This document shows positions 61,124 to 64,000 of a DNA stretch of 64,000 bases, piece by piece. The translations under genes and the position numbers were made by a program. How positions within the stretch are numbered: the stretch's first letter is position 1; every line of letters begins with the position of its first letter. The stretch is taken from NCBI GenBank assembly GCA_964420835.1, contig CAYQUO010000015.1, positions 1-64,000 of the forward strand, written 5' to 3'. The notes beneath the pieces were generated by a model that saw only the letters and a list, made by a program, of their open reading frames with translations, was not told the origin of the DNA and did no database searches. This stretch comes from CAYQUO01 sp964420835. Lineage in GTDB: Bacteria; Chloroflexota; Anaerolineae; Anaerolineales; Anaerolineaceae.

Positions 61124-62215
61124 TTGCCCATGGTGAATCCATTAATTACATCAGTTCTGAACCGTTTGGAAAGTAATGGTGTCCCGTTAAGTTGGTTCAC
61201 AGGTAAGAGGGTGCTGGTTACCGGTGGTGCAGGTTTTATTGGCTCATGGCTGGTGGAAGCCCTCGCTGAATTGGGAGCTAAGGTTTATATCGTTGATAAC
61301 CTTTGGCGAGGTTCGATCGATAATCTGAAGCGGGAAGATGGCAGTACGACCATATCACTCAAAGACCAATTCCTATACGGAGATTTATGTGATTATCAAT
61401 TCGCATTAGCGTCGTGTAAAAAATCCGAGCCGGAAATTGTTTTTCACCTGGCTGATATCGTTGCAGGAATCAATTTTGTCTTTGCGAATGAGTCGTTTAT
61501 ATTTCGCACAAATATGTTAATCAACTCGAATGTATATAATGCAGTGAGTGAATGTGGAATCAATAAAGTAGTTTACTTGGGGACAGCCTGTAGTTACCCC
61601 AAACATCTTCAACAACAAACAAATAATACTCCCATTAAAGAAGACGATGTATATCCTGCGCATCCTGAATCAGCGTATGGGTGGTCGAAATTAATGGGCG
61701 AGTATGAACTTGAGCTATTGGAGAAAAGCACGGCCATTTCGGCAGGAATTCTTCGAGTCCATAATGTCTATGGCCCCAGGGCGTTATTTTCTCACAAGCG
61801 CTCACAGGTAATTCCAAGCCTGATTCGAAAAGCAATTCAATATCCAAAAGAGGAACTAATAGTCTGGGGATCAGGCAAGCAAACGAGGGATTTTGTTTTT
61901 GTTGGTGATTTAATCGATGCGATACTAAGACTACCATCCCGGGGCTTGGGGAAAGGTGTAATTCAAATTGGGACTGCAAAAGAAACACCGATATCCGAGC
62001 TTGCGTCCCTGATTGTGAAGATCAGTGGTAAGAAGATTCCTATTATTTATGACATGACCAAACCGGAGGGAGATATTGGACGATCTGGGAATTATTCAAA
62101 AGCAACAGAAATGCTGGGATGGAAAGTCTTTACATCTCTCGAAAGCGGATTAAGGCAGACGTATGAATGGGAATATCGTCAGATCGTTGAAAGAGGAATT
62201 CCAATTGATGAGTAG
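61124..62215 (+). CDS. NAD-dependent sugar epimerase/dehydratase (extended SDR)
   Basis: 363 residues. The NAD-binding GGAGFIGSWLVEALAELGA is near residue 34, and the catalytic Tyr-Lys pair is YGWSKLMGEYEL with TACSYP as the Ser/Thr site. LRVHNVYGPRALF and TRDFVFVGDLIDAI are typical of GDP-fucose synthase, UDP-glucose 4-epimerase and dTDP-glucose dehydratase-like enzymes. It supplies or converts a nucleotide sugar for the surface polysaccharide. The TTG at 61124 or the ATG at 61130 could start; no strong ribosome binding site was seen. Confidence 0.88.
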   Translation: MPMVNPLITSVLNRLESNGVPLSWFTGKRVLVTGGAGFIGSWLVEALAELGAKVYIVDNLWRGSIDNLKREDGSTTISLKDQFLYGDLCDYQFALASCKKSEPEIVFHLADIVAGINFVFANESFIFRTNMLINSNVYNAVSECGINKVVYLGTACSYPKHLQQQTNNTPIKEDDVYPAHPESAYGWSKLMGEYELELLEKSTAISAGILRVHNVYGPRALFSHKRSQVIPSLIRKAIQYPKEELIVWGSGKQTRDFVFVGDLIDAILRLPSRGLGKGVIQIGTAKETPISELASLIVKISGKKIPIIYDMTKPEGDIGRSGNYSKATEMLGWKVFTSLESGLRQTYEWEYRQIVERGIPIDE

Positions 62216-62229
62216 GAATTCGTTGTCTT

Positions 62230-63075
62230 ATGGATGATTCATATATGCCTGGTTCCCTCCCGTTCCCCCGGATGAACATCCTGGGAATAAACATTTCCTG
62301 CTTATCATATGCAGAAATGTATCCTGTGTTTGATCAGTGGTTAAATGATAAATATTTACGGTCACATTCTGTGGCGGTGATCAATGTTCATATTTGTGTT
62401 TCCGCTTTACTGAAAAAAAACTTGCGCGACCTTTATAACTCTGCTGACCTGGTCAGTATTGACAGCATGCCATTTCTAAAATGGGCAAGATTGTTTTATT
62501 ACAAAAATAGCGACCGATTTTATGCACCTGATTTATTGCTTGAGATCAGCGACAAAGTCCAGGAAAAAGGATATAGCTTTTATTTATACGGAGGATATCC
62601 AGGAGCTCCAGAGAAGATAGCTGAGTTTCTGAAAAGGAAATTTAGCACCATAAATATTGCGGGAGTATATTCTCCCCCTTTTCGACCATTAACTGAAACG
62701 GAGGATTTTGAATTATGTGAAAAGATAAATAGGGCAAAACCGGATTTTTTATGGGTTGGATTGGGCTCTCCAAAGCAGGATGTCTGGATCCGGGATCATC
62801 TCGAAAAGATTAAAGGCTGCATCATGATCCCTTCTGGTGCAACCTTTGATTTTTTTTCCGGCAAAATACGTCAGGCGCCTAAATGGGTCAGGAATCTCGG
62901 TTTTGAGTGGCTATTCAGATTATCGCAGGATTTCACGAGACTTTGGATTCGTTATACAGTTTACAACTTGATTTTTATTGTTATGTTCACCCTCCAATTA
63001 TTACGAATCATCAGTTTTGATAAGGATAATTTTCTTACCATTTTGGGATTCCGGACAAAATTCTGGAATAGTTAA
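62230..63075 (+). CDS. WecG/TagA/CpsF family glycosyltransferase
   Basis: 281 residues. Family motifs include YNSADLVSIDSMPFLKWARL, APDLLLEISDKVQEKGYSFYLYGG, and KPDFLWVGLGSPKQDVWI followed by PSGATFDFFSGKIRQAPKWV and GFEWLFRLSQDFTRLW. Such enzymes transfer ManNAc, ManNAcA or a related sugar to a lipid-linked intermediate, as in enterobacterial common antigen and wall teichoic acid synthesis. A C-terminal membrane-anchor-like segment (FIVMFTLQLLRIIS) is present. It is followed after 80 bases by the polyprenyl sugar transferase. Confidence 0.92.
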   Translation: MDDSYMPGSLPFPRMNILGINISCLSYAEMYPVFDQWLNDKYLRSHSVAVINVHICVSALLKKNLRDLYNSADLVSIDSMPFLKWARLFYYKNSDRFYAPDLLLEISDKVQEKGYSFYLYGGYPGAPEKIAEFLKRKFSTINIAGVYSPPFRPLTETEDFELCEKINRAKPDFLWVGLGSPKQDVWIRDHLEKIKGCIMIPSGATFDFFSGKIRQAPKWVRNLGFEWLFRLSQDFTRLWIRYTVYNLIFIVMFTLQLLRIISFDKDNFLTILGFRTKFWNS

Positions 63076-63155
63076 GCCGAACCGATTTGAGGACAATCTC
63101 AAATATTGTTTATGAAGCGTTGAAACTAGGAAATTAAGTCAGAGAGAATATCATT

Positions 63156-64000
63156 ATGCTCCGGCGATTTTCAGTCAATTTTGCAGTGTTGTCCTTGTTT
63201 CTCGATTGGGCGTTACTGGTTTTGGCATTTCTGATTGCAGTTGCCGCCCGGCGACCACTTAACATCCTTCCGTTCGTTGAACCGATCACCTCGCCGGTAA
63301 TAATTCCCATTACCATCATAATCCTTTTTCCATTGCTTTGGGTTGGGATATTATTGCTTTTTTCTGTTTACGACGGAAGAAAAAATTTAAAAGCCACCCA
63401 TGAAGTTGTCAGTCTGACTTTTGGATCCATATTAGCAGCCATATCCATGGCGGGGGTGCTGTATTTATCATTTCGTGAGATCTCCCGTTTTCTATTTCTC
63501 ACCTTTATAGGAATGGGTTACGGATTTGTTCTCGGTTGGCGTGTGATCTATAGGATCGTTTACAAAAGAAATATATTCGGAATGGTGAAAAAGCGCAGGG
63601 TGATCATTGTTGGCTCGAGCGAATCCGGTGTGTTGATAGCAGAAAAGATTCGGGAGGATGAACAATTTAATCTTGAATTGGTTGGGTGGATTGGCAGTCC
63701 GGAATGTCCAGGTCAGGGCGACCAAATCCTTGGCCCCCTTGAGGCTGCTCATGAAATTATCGGTTCATACAAGGTTGACGATGTGATCCTTGCATTGCCG
63801 CGGATGGATGAAACACAATTGGTCCAGGTTGTGAGCGAGCTTCATGATCTCCCTGTACGGGTTTGGGTCATTCCTGATTATTATTCCCTTGCCTTGCACA
63901 AGGCGTCCATCGAAGAGTTTGCTGGTTTACCGTTACTGGACTTGAGAGCCCCGGCTTTGAGCGACTATCAACGGTTTATTAAACGGGTTTTTGATCTTCT
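63156..64000 (+). CDS. Polyprenyl-phosphate sugar transferase, N-terminal part (cut by window end)
   Basis: The frame from ATG 63156 runs open to the end of the window (281 codons). It begins with four or five membrane helices (FLDWALLVLAFLIAVAARRP, IPITIIILFPLLWVGILLL, GVLYLSFREIS and following). A Rossmann-like CoA-binding-type domain follows (RRVIIVGSSESGVLIAEKIRE, DVILALPRMDETQLVQVV). The last residues, LSDYQRFIKRVFDLL, mark the start of the bacterial sugar transferase domain. These features fit the WbaP/EpsE-type enzymes that load the first sugar-1-phosphate onto undecaprenyl phosphate and begin repeat-unit synthesis. The catalytic domain lies outside the window. Confidence 0.85.
   Translation, partial: MLRRFSVNFAVLSLFLDWALLVLAFLIAVAARRPLNILPFVEPITSPVIIPITIIILFPLLWVGILLLFSVYDGRKNLKATHEVVSLTFGSILAAISMAGVLYLSFREISRFLFLTFIGMGYGFVLGWRVIYRIVYKRNIFGMVKKRRVIIVGSSESGVLIAEKIREDEQFNLELVGWIGSPECPGQGDQILGPLEAAHEIIGSYKVDDVILALPRMDETQLVQVVSELHDLPVRVWVIPDYYSLALHKASIEEFAGLPLLDLRAPALSDYQRFIKRVFDL

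Noticed and set aside
1..64000. Mobile elements, prophage, toxin-antitoxin, CRISPR-Cas or biosynthetic gene cluster
   Set aside because: No transposase, integrase, cas gene, direct-repeat array or NRPS/PKS-like gene could be recognised in any frame.

Overview
The window looks like a chromosomal segment of an uncultured or environmental Chloroflexota, most likely class Anaerolineae. This is inferred from gene content and not from any marker search. The signs are an adenosylcobalamin-dependent ribonucleotide reductase (NrdJ) with NrdR, a COG2403-type GTPase, RicT, many small lipoproteins with Thr/Pro-rich linkers, frequent TTG and GTG starts, and a TCA branch with a eukaryotic-type citrate synthase. 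No transposase, integrase, phage gene or CRISPR array was seen. tRNA genes for Val(GAC), Ser(GGA) and Thr(CGT) are present.

Layout. 1-11.5 kb (+): a glmS self-cleaving ribozyme and glmS, a small Cys-rich protein, ricT, a PIG-L deacetylase, an M20 amidohydrolase, rpsT, argS, a cPGS-like GTPase, obgE and nadD. 11.6-13.7 kb (-): ECF sigma factor, anti-sigma factor and a bactofilin-like membrane protein. 13.8-20.7 kb: a deoxynucleoside kinase and the oxidative TCA branch (acn, icd, an IclR regulator, citrate synthase) around a very short divergent promoter region. 20.8-24.5 kb (-): a decayed lipoprotein pseudogene, nrdJ and nrdR with a NrdR box. 24.7-31.8 kb: a parvulin lipoprotein, a membrane protein, a TrmH methyltransferase, then thrS (with T-box leader) and infC-rpmI-rplT, where infC appears to start at AUU. 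32-44 kb (-): a nine-gene operon under an IclR regulator and a clear palindromic operator. It carries two complete molybdenum hydroxylases, one with a FAD/2Fe-2S fusion subunit, plus a hydantoinase/dihydropyrimidinase, aspartate carbamoyltransferase and an aminotransferase. This suggests purine, pyrimidine or other N-heterocycle metabolism. 44.2-49.1 kb: a CBM9-like lipoprotein, dinB, tRNA-Thr, udk and phoU-pstB without the rest of pst. 49.3-64 kb: a cell-surface polysaccharide locus (glycosyltransferases, heparinase-like protein, bi-domain oxidoreductase, two O-antigen ligase-type proteins, flippase, DUF115, epimerase, WecG/TagA, and a polyprenyl-phosphate sugar transferase cut by the window end). 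One of the ligase genes is frameshifted.

The most notable signals are regulatory RNAs and small sequence signatures: the glmS ribozyme, the thrS T-box whose UGGA bulge fits the discriminator base of the tRNA-Thr in this window, the AUU start of infC, an isocitrate dehydrogenase with NAD-type residues at the cofactor-determining positions, the tandem Mo-hydroxylase operon, and a lipoprotein gene decayed by four in-frame stops without an evident frameshift. All functions are read from motifs and context; no database search was possible.
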